A program made the position numbers and the translations under genes. A DNA stretch of 64,000 bases from assembly GCA_947579605.1 (NCBI GenBank), contig OX388320.1:6138001-6202000 (forward strand). Direction: 5' to 3'. Shown here one piece after another: positions 22,591 to 33,309 of this stretch. Source of the DNA: Athripsodes cinereus. Lineage: Eukaryota; Arthropoda; Insecta; Trichoptera; Leptoceridae. Each line of letters starts with the position of its first letter. Positions within the stretch are counted from its first letter, which is position 1. Under the pieces are notes generated by a model. The model was not told the DNA's origin, searched no databases, and worked only from the letters and a program-made list of their open reading frames with translations.

Positions 22591-22900
22591 TTAAGATCCG
22601 CCCGTTTGTGTAACACCCACCGCTAGGTCCCATTCAAGAATTTTAATACGTCATGAACAATAGAGTCTTCAACTTTGCCTTGAGCGCCTCTCTCTCTCTC
22701 TCTCGAACACTCTCCAGAGCTCGCATATCATTGGGAATTTTATTCCATAGCAATGGAACAACCGCACAGAAGGCACGGTCAACATAGTTAGCCAGACCAC
22801 CTACCCCCTATATGAGGCACCACAAGTCTATTGACAGAGTCTGTGTTAGCAGACCTTAGTAATTTTTGTTTTTTCGTTACCTCCTCAGAAATGCAGAACT
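22590..22900 (-). pseudogene. CR1/Jockey-type LINE ORF2 C-terminal fragment, frameshifted
   Basis: The minus-strand frames read RSANTDSVNRLVVPHI, then after a shift at the G-rich spot near 22806 YVDRAFCAVVPLLWNKIPND and ALKAKLKTLLF. This is the typical C-terminal signature of CR1-like LINEs (RAF...PLWN..P......FK..LKT.LF). A (GA)n run replaces part of the coding sequence as RERERE. A SINE B copy abuts it at 22907. Confidence 0.8.
22686..22704. repeat. (TC)n microsatellite
   Basis: About nine TC units within the LINE fragment. Confidence 0.9.
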
Positions 22901-22906
22901 CTGAGA

Positions 22907-23083
22907 GTTCGTCGGTAGCCTGGAGGTAGAGTCTCGGCCTCGTGAACATGGGGTCCGTGGTTCGATCCCAGGTGCCGGCAAACTCCCCTTTCACGACACA
23001 AGCTTTTAGCTTACTGTGAAAGGTGTATAAGGTTGTATTTGGGTTTATAACAAAACCCAGATACCTATATCTTTTTTTTTTTT
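22907..23083 (+). mobile_element. SINE B, full-length tRNA-derived copy
   Basis: The tRNA-like head GTCGGTAGCCTGGAGGTAGA (A-box region), the B box GGTTCGATCCC inside TCCGTGGTTCGATCCCAGG, then GCCGGCAAACTCCCC, CACAAGCTTTTAGC, GTGAAAGGTGTATAAGG, CCCAGATACC and a T/A-rich end. This is the best copy here for defining the family. Confidence 0.92.
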
Positions 23084-23374
23084 AAATATGTACATTCATA
23101 GCAAATAAAAGTTTACATGTCTACTCTTTGATATTTTGTTGTGCAATAATTTAAACGCCTACACATATTATAAATCAATATAAAGTTCGCAAATCGTTGA
23201 ACATTAAATCAAAGAAGATTGATGGGAAATGAAACACCTTCTTTTCGCTGACGTACATAATTATGTATATAACTTGTAATTAAAGCATATGATGGAATTG
23301 ATTTGCACGTGTTTGTATCTTTTCGCTTGCAGACGGAAGTTCAATGAAATTTTTAATAATATATTACAAATGTT

Positions 23375-23575
23375 TTCCCATCAACTGGAAAATATCGTCA
23401 ACCCATCTTTTTTGAGGTCTTCCTAAACTTCTTTTGTCCTCCCACGGCCTCCATTCAAGAATTATGGAAGTCCACCTGCCATCCTTTCGTCGAGGATGGC
23501 TTTTCTCTCCAATCTGGAATGCTGAAATGGCCTAATGCCATTTCAGCATTCCAGATTGGAGACTTTATCAACAAC
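23375..23575 (-). mobile_element. RTE-type LINE C-terminal fragment with inverted duplication
   Basis: Shares CAACTGGAAAATATCGTCAA, CCCATCTTTTTTGAGG, TTTGTCCTCCCACGGCCTCC and GCCATTTCAGC with the 46.4-46.8 kb fragment. It is broken by a perfect 26-bp inverted duplication at 23506-23562. Confidence 0.8.
23506..23562. repeat. Perfect 26-bp inverted repeat with 5-base loop
   Basis: Arms 23506-23531 and 23537-23562 are exact reverse complements around CTAAT. The right arm is the normal LINE sequence (compare 46612-46640); the left arm is the inverted extra copy. Confidence 0.95.
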
Positions 23576-23589
23576 GTATTATATACCTA

Positions 23590-24100
23590 TTCTTCTTCTT
23601 CTTCCAGTGCCCTGTCGGGTCCCCCCAACGTTGGAGATCACCTCGGCGAACTTGTCCCTGTCCTGCGCTGCTCGAAACAGCTCTTCCACACTTCGGATGC
23701 CGGTCCACTTCCTTATGTTTCGCAGCCAGGACATCTGTCTCCTACCGGGACCTCGGCGTCCCTCAATTTTCCCCTTCAATATCAGTTGGAGAAGGTGGTA
23801 TTTTTCTCCACGCAGAACATTACCCAGATGTGAAACCTTCCGAACCTTGATGATTGATAACAGCTCCCTGTCAACTCTAGCTCGCCTCAGGACTTCGGTA
23901 TTGGTAAACATGTCGGTCCAGGGAATTCTGAGCATACGGCGATGGAGCCACATTTCAAATGCTTCCAATCTGTTCAGTGTATTGACTTTTAAGGTCCATG
24001 TTTCACATCTATACAATAAAACAGACCATACATAGCACTTAATCATTCTTTGGCGGAGCTTCAAATTTATGCTGTCATTGCAGAAGAGTGGTTTCATTTT
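23590..24100 (-). mobile_element. RTE-type LINE tail with open C-terminal ORF
   Basis: A 172-codon open frame (24097-23579) covers the C-terminal region of an RTE-type polyprotein: YVWSVLLYRCETWTLKVN, RLEAFEMWLHRRMLRIPWTD, LGNVLRGEKYHLLQLILKGK, SWLRNIRKWTGI, VGGTRQG. The endonuclease and RT domains are absent (5' truncation at about 24.1 kb). The 3' end is a (GAA)n-like run at 23580-23610. It sits inside or beside the other RTE fragment at 23.4-23.57 kb, so it is probably a nested insertion. Confidence 0.9.
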
Positions 24101-24720
24101 GTTACCTATTAATTAATGTAACATATACCTATTAATCAAATTTAAAAGTACAGTTTTTAGTTTGTTTCTCTGAGTTTTCAACTCAAAGAGTTTTATGAAA
24201 GTAGCGAGTAAATTTAAAAAATGTACTTTTTAGTTGTATCAATAGGCATGCAGCTTAACAAAATAAATAACGATAAAATAATATATAAGATAGCTTTTGA
24301 AGACTATCACGAACTAAAAATAAAACAAATTTATGAATCTAAAACAAAACTTTTATCTTAGGAACAATATACTTTTATAATATTAATTATAACTAATTCT
24401 TTTATATTGTGTATTTATATAAAATATGATTTTATGTTAGATTGTTGTGGCTATTAAGAATTCTATCAATATGTGGTTAATATATTAAATATTATAATAA
24501 TGTGTATTACATGGACACAAAACTACTTAACATAATTAATAATTGCCGATTAAAATAATTAAACTCATGAGAAAATCATGTATGTAATTTTAAAAGGAAA
24601 GTAGGTGTGCTTAAGTTATGGATTTAGTCGATGATAACTCAATTTGAAAATAAACAACCTTTCATTTCTATGAAATGTAAATGAGATCTAGCTAATATTA
24701 AATAAATCTCTATCTATCTT
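24101..24720. other. AT-rich DNA, no recognised feature
   Basis: Includes a short hairpin CTCTGAGTTTTCAACTCAAAGAG near 24169-24192, and no gene. Confidence 0.5.
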
Positions 24721-24895
24721 TCTATACCCTCACGTCGTGTCCCAGGTGGGTAGGGCAGAGAGAACGGAATGCCATATAGATCTATCCTTACTTTAGTTTC
24801 CTCCCCATTCATATAGTTTCTCATACACATACATGCACGCCGATTTCTCTTACTCAACACACGGCCATCCTGTAGAATTTGATACACGTGATTGA
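24700..24895 (-). mobile_element. RTE-type LINE tail (same group as 34.4 and 42.4 kb)
   Basis: Starts at an (ATCT)n tail (24707-24722), then ACCCTCACGTCGTGTCCCAG, CATGCACGCCG and the ACACGGCCATCCTGTAGAAT block, shared in order with the 34.4-kb copy (ACACGTGACCGTCCTGTAGG). Confidence 0.8.
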
Positions 24896-25440
24896 ACAGT
24901 AATTTAAAATGGGAAATAATTTAAAACTTAATTATAACGATGAAATGTAAATAGAGCTTGTTTTTTTAAAAAACATCGTTTTCTTCTTCTGGTTGTAGTA
25001 AACCATTGATCTGTTCGTTCGGAATTTGTGAATAATTAGTCATTTCCTACTCTACAAGCATAAAGTTAAATAATATAAAGATAACTTATACTCGTGTATA
25101 CCTATTTATCCACTTGTATATTTTCGCCATTTCATTTTTGGGGTTCATAAGGTCGATACATGACGGCTGTATAGCAGTTTAACTCTATCGTAATTTTAGA
25201 TATTTGCATTCGTTGAATTTGTAAAGTAGACATGATTGATTATGACGTTTTTATGTTCAATTATATTATGAAAACGTATTTTTGAAACAATTTTTTACTA
25301 CTCAGCTGAAAATATCAGAATCAGCCTTAGTTCACAAATTAAGGATAAGGAAATAGAGACGTCTGAGATTAAAATCTATTGCTTTAAATAACATGGGTTG
25401 CAGAATAATCTTTTTTAAAACTCGCACTTATCACTCTATA
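24896..25440. other. AT-rich DNA, no recognised feature
   Basis: No coding or repeat signal seen. Confidence 0.5.
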
Positions 25441-25444
25441 CTCA

Positions 25445-25830
25445 TTTCTTCTTCTCCTTGGTCACTTATTAGTCCCACATGGTAGTGGGGTCTGCTTTCC
25501 CTTCTTTATTTGTCCACTTGGTTCTGTTGAGTGCATCCTCATGGGAAACATTGCAGTTCTGCATGTCTTGTCTCACTACTTTATTCCATCTACGCATGGC
25601 TTTCCTCTTGGCCTCTTGTCGGTAACCTCGATACATTGTGCTTTATCGCCTACATACTCAGGTAGTCTCCTGGCCACATGGCCGTACCATCACAATCTGC
25701 TCTCCTGTATCTTATCAGAGATATCAGAATTTCGGATCTTATCAAGCCTTTTCACCCCCCACATCCATCTTAACATTTTAATTTCGGCGGTCTATATAGC
25801 TTTGTACTCATTTGAAAGACAATAATCAGT
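25445..25830 (-). mobile_element. RTE-type LINE C-terminal fragment
   Basis: On the minus strand it begins after CTTCTTCTCCTTGG and includes the complement of GAGTGCATCCTCATGGGAAA, GTCTTGTCTCACTAC, CTTCCTCTTGGCCTCTTG, ending with CACCCCCCACATCCATCTTA. The block GTCTTGTCTCACTAC...CTGGCCTCTTG recurs at 63.5 kb. Confidence 0.8.
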
Positions 25831-27470
25831 CGTTATGTAGACTGATATGCAATTGAGTGGATCTCTCCCCTTTTTCAACTCCTCACCCTATTCATATCCT
25901 TCCCTTTGGGTGCCAAGCTATTCTGCATATGTATAAAATAATATGCTACAAATTTAGTGTTTTATTACTCATTATTGTATATTTTTATTATGTATAGGTA
26001 CATTCATATATCATATCTGTGTTGTTTCAGGGTTAACGCAAGATATTGATTGCTTAAGCATTAAATATATATTTTTTATGTTATTCATCTTTTGTTTGCA
26101 CTTTATGCCAATAGAAATTAACTAATTTATTGAAAATTTAAAAAAGTATACCGATGTGAATTGAGTTATAAAGATTAAACACTATGAAATACTCATAGTT
26201 TAAAAAATCTACATTACAGTTTAATATGAACTAAGAAACTGATATATATCATAATAACCTGTAGGCGACAATAGAAATATATGTTTAATTACAATTTAAA
26301 ATAATTGGATTACGAAGATATGCTCGTATAATAAAATATAATTAATAAATTATTTTTATGTCTTTAAACTTCTTGATTTTAAGATCTTCTCACATAGTAA
26401 AATTTTATTTCTACTTAATCGAGTGAAGTTAATTATCACTGTATAGTGATAATTTACGAGTTTTGAGAATGATTGAATATAGTAAATTGATTTGGAATTA
26501 CGCAATAGCATATACACACCCAATAAAATGTTGTAATAGAAGAAGCGTTTGTGTCAAAGATATAATATCTTATTAATATATGTAATGTTTGTTGGATGAT
26601 TTATTCGGCGCCGTTTAATGGAGCATCTATCTCAAGGGCTCGGATTATCTATTAATTATTCAAAGAAAAGATTTTAAATCCGTATAACTAATTTTATACT
26701 TAACAGTGGAATTGTACATAAACATTACATGAGTTCAATGTTTTTTACAGTAAAATAATTAACAAAAAATAGCCAAAATGGGTCAAAATTGAAAAACTGT
26801 CGCTCTAAATTTATTACTTCTAGAAATTCAATTGGCTGCTACATTTGTAGGAGATCTGTGATAGTATAAATAGATGGGTGAGTGTTTTTTTTTTTATTAA
26901 ATAAGAAAGTATACCTATATATTAAAAAAAAAATCATTTTGGTTTCAATAAATCAGTAAATTATCACATATTTTTTCCAGACATATTGAATGTAAGAGCA
27001 TAAAGACCACTCAAAAATACATTCCTACCAACATAAACACATTATGTACCTACTTAAATAATCGTCTAATATTATCTATTGATATATTTTTAAAATAAAA
27101 ATTAGAACAAGCTGATTGATTGAAAATTTGCAGTAATATTTGGATGTTAACATATTACATCAATGTGTGTACCTATAAATATTACCTTCAGCTTCAATAA
27201 ATGGTAAAACAACATATAACTAATTTGCCATTACACTTTTCATTGTATTAAAAGTATAAAACGAATTTGAAGGTGTTAAGTACCTACTAATGCAAGTTAC
27301 TTGCTTATTGCCAATATTTCTAATAGCAGGTAATAGTTGCGGTAAAGAAGTGCAATATTTGGTAATTGCTATTAAGAGTCGCTAACACCATACGTCATAA
27401 AAGAAAACATTTGACTAGTCAGAGGTTTACAACGAGCGTAGAACAACGGGAAAACCTAAAAGTATACATT
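25831..27470. other. AT-rich DNA with a short hairpin
   Basis: A 10-bp inverted repeat AATTATCACT-GTAT-AGTGATAATT is at 26431-26454. A small GC-richer patch is at 26605-26645. No gene or family repeat seen. Confidence 0.5.
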
Positions 27471-27494
27471 TTAATTACGCATTATATTAGTTTA

Positions 27495-27710
27495 CTAGCG
27501 GTCCGCATCGGCTTCGCACGGGTAGATAGGTATTTAAAAAAAATAGTTTTAGTAAATATCCCTTTTTTAAATATAATATAGCCTATGTCACGCGGGGATA
27601 GTGTAGCTACACAACAGTGAAAGATTTTTTCAAATCGGTTCAGTAGTTTCGGAGCCTATTCAATGCAAACAATCAAATCTTTCCTATTTATAATATTAGT
27701 ATGGAAAAAG
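27495..27710 (+). repeat. Common lepidopteran interspersed repeat, Helitron-like or LINE tail
   Basis: CTAGCGGTCCGCATCGGCTT, CGCACGGGTAG, GTCACGCGGGGATAGTGTAG, AAATCGGTTCAGTAGTTTCG, GAGCCTATTCAATGCAAACA and the end TTTATAATATTAGTATGG. I recognise this as a repeat very common in moth and butterfly DNA, but I am not sure whether it is a non-autonomous Helitron or a LINE 3' end. Confidence 0.65.
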
Positions 27711-28490
27711 GTTTAATTATTTATTTTATTTACGTTTTTGATTTCGTATATATGCATAATCAGCATTGATTACCTTTCTCAAAAGTAAAACAGATCAAAT
27801 ATATTGATTACTTAATACTTCTGATTCGATGAATTAAAACTGTAATGTGCCTAGATTGAAAGATTATTTTACATTCATTTCATAAATCTTGACTGACAAA
27901 TTGACATTGATATATTAATCACGTTATCAGGAGTACATAAGAAGTCATGACACATTAGATAAGCTCTAGTTTGCATAGTTCTACATTACAGCTTAAACTA
28001 ATTATTAAAAAATCTAAACTATTGAAAGATGCAGCGATATCATCTATGAAAAATTTGATTGAGTATCTCTGTACAGACTGTAACAGAAGCTATTTAGCTC
28101 ACCATCAACGAGTACAACCATAATAATTAGTTGTTTGTATTACAAAACAAAATAATATCATTCTTTCATACGGATGAAGTAATAAGAAGTACATATTACA
28201 GGTACTCACAAAACCGAAAAAAAAAATGCAATCTATAGAACACAGTGTCCAAACAATGCCTTAAATAATAATAATAATAACTGATTTCTTTGTAATGTTT
28301 TGCGGTAATTGCTAATGGGTTATCCATAATATAATATTGTGTATATTTACTTGTATTCAATGCATTTATTTACGTCTTGGACATTCCACCCAAATAAGTA
28401 AGCATATTCTATAGATATATCGTAGATATATCTTCAACAAATCAACCTGTTGTTTTTTCTACTTGTGTTAGCTAAATAATTATTTAATTC
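27711..28490. other. AT-rich DNA, (AAT)n run
   Basis: (AAT)n at 28266-28280. No gene seen. Confidence 0.5.
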
Positions 28491-28499
28491 AGACCAAAT

Positions 28500-28747
28500 C
28501 GATGGCTTAGAGCACAGATGTTGTAAGTTTTTGGTAAATCGAGATACGAAGGTAAGTACACAAAAAAAATGTATTTTCTCAAAAATTATTGTGCACGAAT
28601 ATGGTAAGTTGTAAATAATCAATCAGTGATTATGATAATGTATTAATTAAGTCTTCAAATTCATAAACAAAGCAAAAGTTGAAGTTTCAAAATGCTCCCT
28701 GCAAAATCCCTCTGTGGCATTTACAACATCTGTGCTCTAAGCCATCG
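28500..28747. mobile_element. 248-bp MITE with 27-bp perfect inverted ends, AAAT flanks
   Basis: Left CGATGGCTTAGAGCACAGAT(GTTGTAA) and right (TTACAAC)ATCTGTGCTCTAAGCCATCG are exact reverse complements. AAAT lies immediately outside both ends (28496-28499 and 28748-28751), a possible 4-bp target duplication. No ORF. Confidence 0.85.
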
Positions 28748-29119
28748 AAATTTGAAGAATGTTTTTTATATTTATGTAATTATATTTTAATGGATAACAT
28801 TATTTTAAGGTGTTTTTAAAATACATAAGTTCGAATATTCTTGAGTAAAATTTATTTTAAATATTCATTTTAACTTTGATTGATGCACTCAAAATTTTAC
28901 TTAAATTAACTGAAAAAAAATGAAAGAAAATATACTGTAAAATTTAAGGATAGGGATGTGTAAAATGATAAAAAGCAACCTAAGTCTACAAATAAACTGA
29001 TATGTCTAAAAATTTAAGATAAGTTTGCGTTTTTCATGGGAAGATGTACATTTTTATGAGTCGTAATCAAACAGGAATTATTGTTGCTAAAAAAATAAGC
29101 AAAATAGTAAGTTTACATA

Positions 29120-29304
29120 CTTTTTTTTTTTTTTTTTAAAAAAGATATATCTGGGTTTGTTTTAAACCCAAATACAACCTTATACACCTTTCACACTAAG
29201 CTAAAAGCTTGTGCCGTGAAAGGGGAGTTTGCCGGCACCTGGGATCGAACCACGGACCCCTTGATCTGAAGGCCGAGACTCTACCTCCAGGCTACCGACG
29301 AACT
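29120..29304 (-). mobile_element. SINE B, full-length, minus strand
   Basis: T17 and A-rich tail at the left, GATATATCTGGGTTTG, CACCTTTCACACTAAGC, GGGGAGTTTGCCGGCACC, B-box complement GGGATCGAACC, then GGCCGAGACTCTACCTCCAG and GCTACCGACGAACT. Confidence 0.92.
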
Positions 29305-29499
29305 GCCGAACTAAGCTACCGAACTTATATCCACTATTCGTAACACTGAGGAAAATTACCATCAAGTACCCAATGTACCAACCTTTTCCAACTAACGTTC
29401 CGTTCCTTAGCTCACTAGGTCAAATGTAGGTACATCTTAAGATGCCTATTTTAAATGGTGAGCAGAAGATTTTTTCTTTGATAAATTACATCTTTGTTT

Positions 29500-29640
29500 T
29501 TAAACATATTTTGAACCACTCCAGATTAATCATTCCAATTGATTACACTCATCCATAGTCAACCTATTTGAATAGGTATTTACCAGGTAGGTATGTTGTG
29601 TATGATACACATACATATGTGAACTTCCTTAAGGAGTGCA
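29500..29640. mobile_element. Truncated copy of the 61.1-kb foldback element
   Basis: ACATATTTTGAACCACTCCA, CATTCCAATTGATTACACTC, GTCAACCTATTTGAATAGG, GATACACATACATATGTG and CTTCCTTAAGGAGTGCACAA match the left arm and centre of the 61.1-kb element; the right arm is missing. Confidence 0.85.
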
Positions 29641-29664
29641 CAATACAGAGTTTCGACGCTTATG

Positions 29665-29714
29665 AATCGACTTAGGCTTGGTAAAGAGTACTCTTAACCA
29701 AGCCAAAGTCGATT
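29665..29714. repeat. 50-bp loopless palindrome, two mismatches per arm
   Basis: AATCGACTTAGGCTTGGTAA... pairs with ...CCAAGCCAAAGTCGATT around GAGT|ACTC. Only two of 25 positions fail to pair, and there is no loop. Confidence 0.92.
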
Positions 29715-31238
29715 GTTCTTCCAAATCCAAATTAACTACATTTAATTTTCAAATGGTTGTAAAAACTCGAATTTATAAGTATTGGTTAGTACTCAAATAT
29801 GTCCCAACTTCGCATATAAAATATATTAATAACACAGCCTACTGATTTTTGTCATCATTTAGTTGACCAATTAAATAACTATAAATATTATGTGGACATC
29901 AAAACCAAAGAAAAATTATGCAATACCTATAGTAAGTAATAAACGAATTCTAAGAATATAATCAATTCTTTGACGAACTTATATTGTGTGTAGACGGAGT
30001 ACATCGACACCCTGGTTTACTTTCGTTGTGACAAATCGTGAGAAAATTCTGGTACTTATTTATTTATTATCAAGTTCATTATTATTGAAATACATATGTG
30101 CATTCATCAGCATCTGCCGCTAAATTTAAATTTAATTATTTTTATTGTAAAGATAATTATTATTAGATAGAAAAGTTGTGATAAATCTCTGCATTAATAT
30201 TTCAGAACGTTCGTACATGTTTTTATATACGCTACATATTTACTTATTGTGGCAATAGTTGAACGTCTGGACATTTCTCTATCTTATCTTAAGTCATGCA
30301 AGGAATGTCTGCCACTGAATATCTTGTTGTCTTCTGGATCATATCATACCATCTTATTGTCACGCGCCCTCGATATCACTTTCCTTGGCACTCTCTGCAA
30401 TTGTGAGTTTTTCCAGATTATGTGGCTTTTTTCTCGTGATGTATCCGGAGTTATTTTTTTATTTTTTTTATTTTTATATTCTTAAGGGACACAAACAGTT
30501 CAACCTAACAAATATCAACATTCAAATCTCTCCGTGGACAACCGATCCTAGATGTAAATTTTATGTATTTTCTGCCAACCATTCTATATAAGTATGTAGT
30601 TGCTCAATTAGTATTTTTCGTTGCTCAGTTAGTATTTTTAGACACCCATTAAACATTCACCCATTTTCGCAGTTCGGTTATGATTTCTGTCACCTAATTA
30701 ATTGCCAAATTAGTTTTTTGTCACACAAATAATGTTATAAGTCAGTACAGTTGTATCTAAGTCGACAATTTGTTTTTTCGGTTATCTGCCGATTTAAATA
30801 TTTCCTTTAAATAAATACGTACATATCATTAATAACGGAGAGTATTTATAGCGCCATCTTCGTGCCATAGCACCTCGAGGACGCTGTACATGATAATGTT
30901 CTATTTTCAACAATGTTGTTTGTGTCAAGAGTTCAAATTTAAATACAAAAACCTTATAACACATCATTGACTTCTACGCTCCAAGCAAAGCCGGGTGTAA
31001 AGCAAGTAAATAAAAATTATTATGCGATTCGATGTATTAAATTTAACATAACCTATTGAATACAATTTTATTATATTTTTCTATTTCGTCTCTAATGGTA
31101 TTTTTATAGTTTGATTGAGTAATAATATTTACGACGCTATTTAATATGGATGATATTATGAAGACTCGACTTTGTACTGACTGACAACTTTCTTTGATTT
31201 TTAACTATGAACCTGTATAGCAATTATAATTTGAAGAC
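29715..31238. other. AT-rich DNA with a possible decayed LINE tail
   Basis: 30255-30440 is less AT-rich. Its minus-strand reading (YITRKK..NLEKL.IAESAK..DIEGA) weakly resembles the C-terminus of RTE-type LINEs, but stops and frameshifts make this uncertain. The rest is featureless. Confidence 0.35.
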
Positions 31239-31246
31239 GTGTATAA

Positions 31247-31575
31247 TAGTGATGTAACGAATATTAGTATTCGCGAATATTCGCAAAAAAATATGCGAAT
31301 ATTATTTTGGTAATAAAGTATCGGTAATTCGGTGAAAGTACCGGATACTTACCCGGTACATTGTAGAAAAAAGTACTGCAAGAAAATATTCTTTAAGAAA
31401 ACCGAGGAATTTGGAAATATTTAAAATTCCTATACCATTTTGAAAATTCTGCTACGGGGGGGGGGGGGGGGGGGAGAGAAATTTTAATGTTTGAACAATT
31501 GTGGAAATTTAAGCAAGTTAATATTCGTTATTCGCATTCGCGAATATCCAAAATCACACAATCGTTACATCACTA
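31247..31575. mobile_element. hAT-type MITE, 329 bp
   Basis: Ends TAGTGATGTAACGA and TCGTTACATCACTA are inverted copies (one base differs). The flanks GTGTATAA (31239-31246) and GTGCATAA (31576-31583) match at 7 of 8 bases, the hAT duplication length. Inside are ATTCGCGAATATTCGC palindromes at both ends and a run of 19 G at 31456-31474. No transposase ORF. Confidence 0.88.
31456..31474 (+). repeat. G19 homopolymer
   Basis: Nineteen consecutive G within the hAT MITE, in otherwise AT-rich DNA. Exact length may be a sequencing estimate. Confidence 0.85.
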
Positions 31576-31589
31576 GTGCATAATAATTT

Positions 31590-32300
31590 GTGTAAGTATC
31601 CGGTTTAAGTCTAAATTTTTATGGAGATGGATACGCCTTGTCAGTTCTTCAGGGCTACAGCCATCTTTCTCTTTAGTTTGATCTTTTAAAGATGATCATA
31701 ATTATGGTCCTGAATAGGGCAATATTAATATTTAGAAAAAATTTAAATGGGCGACCAATAAATCAAATGGTCGACCAACAATTAATTCACTCACAAAATA
31801 TTTGTGCAACAAAAAACTAAGCTGGCGATTAATATTGCGTGACAAATAATTAGTTACCGAGCTGCCAAAATGTTACCGATACTAGATGAGCGACTGAAAA
31901 TACCAAAGGGTGGAGGATTAGATAATTTTTTTGCTCTTAGTCGTTCGTCTCGGTACCACTGGCTGGAAATGAGTCTCATTCAGTAAGATCGCTATTATTG
32001 CAAATTGAGATGCCTTTTTTTCATGGTATTCCTGACATATATTATTTTACTACAGCTACAGTATATTATGAAAGAGAGTTGTTGGAATCCTACAGACGAC
32101 AATAAGGCAAGAGATTTCATATATATTTTTGATTGGCGTATCTTCAATTCTGTGAGAGTATAGATTGATGTATATACGCAAATGATGCTTATACTATTTA
32201 TTTAAAACTGGAGATATATATTGGTTTATCAGGTCATATTTCAGAAAAAGGAATCATAAAAAATACTTTATCACTTTTTAAAACCGGTTTTTAGCCTATA
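31590..32300. other. AT-rich DNA, no recognised feature
   Basis: Clusters of the word GACCAA and ACCGA near 31750-31960 but no gene or family repeat. Confidence 0.45.
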
Positions 32301-32540
32301 AATAATAATAATAATCTTTATTGCACAAAATTAATATACAAAGAAGAAGAAAAAACATGGTAAGATGAATGTAACTTGGCAAATAATGCATTGATTTTTG
32401 GTTATTTGATTACATATTATCCTAAGTATAAAATGTATTCGATAAAACTCTATTCTTAAATTCTGAAAGCTGTCAAAGATTGCAATAAAATAATTTATTA
32501 CCGTGCAATAAAATAATTGCAATGAACACAATGAACCAAT
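32295..32540 (-). mobile_element. LINE 3' end, minus strand
   Basis: (AAT)n then AATCTTTATTGCACAAAATT resembles 49.35 kb (AATAAAAAGCTTTATTGCAC): a simple-repeat tail and poly(A) signal complement followed by a 3' UTR. Confidence 0.55.
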
Positions 32541-32671
32541 CACTAAAGCAAAATGAAGTAACAAATTGAATGTTCATAATAGATTTAAATATTTTTATAA
32601 TAAACATTTATTCGAGAATATTATTTCTATGGAATATTGTAAGTAAAAAGATATGGTGCAGCGCTGCATAT

Positions 32672-32778
32672 CATCGATGAAACGAATATTTGCAGATTTC
32701 AAAATATTCGAATTCGCAAAAAAAATATGCGAATATTATTTTGGTAATATCCAAAATCACACATTCGTTACATCAATA
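32672..32778. mobile_element. Internally deleted sibling of the 31.2-kb hAT MITE
   Basis: CGATGAAACGAATATTTGC at the left, AATATGCGAATATTATTTTG inside and CATTCGTTACATCAATA at the right match the 31.2-kb element with about 220 bases missing. The flanks CTGCATAT and GTGTATAT agree at 6 of 8 bases. Confidence 0.75.
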
Positions 32779-32789
32779 GTGTATATTTA

Positions 32790-33300
32790 TTTGTTATATT
32801 GTGTGATGTAAATTTTATTATATATAAAAAAAAAAATTTATTAAAGAGGCACAAATTATGTTTTTTAATACCAAGTTGTGATTGTTCTGACGTTTTTTTA
32901 TGTGAGTTATTTGATATGTGAGTCCTTTAGAGTGAAAGTTGTTATGTCTGACTGAGGATCTGACAGCTGCGGTATAGCTAAGTATAGAGAATCCATCTTT
33001 TAATACTTTTAATAAATAATCATACTCGCATCTTTACTACCTTATGATTGTAACTAGCTAATAAACCTATTTTTCTGTAGGATAATATTATTTTAATATC
33101 ATTATATCTTTTTTTTATATCCCTTTATTATCTATTTTTTGAGCTATAGCTAATATTTAAGACAAGCATTCAATCTCACTCTTAGCTCCAAACGAACAAA
33201 AGTAGATACAGTAGGTACTTATAGAAGCTTCTTTTTTAAAAAATAAAAAATGTATGAGTTTTGTATAACTGTATAATGTATGTAAAAATGTATAACTATT
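32790..33300. other. AT-rich DNA, no recognised feature
   Basis: No gene or family repeat seen. Confidence 0.5.
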
Positions 33301-33309
33301 TTGGAAGAT

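Noticed and set aside
22907..22985. tRNA gene
   Set aside because: The B box is good, but the acceptor stem does not pair and the sequence continues into the SINE B body with copies at five other places.
23519..24035. 104- and 166-codon plus-strand ORFs
   Set aside because: Antisense shadows of the RTE tail on the minus strand.
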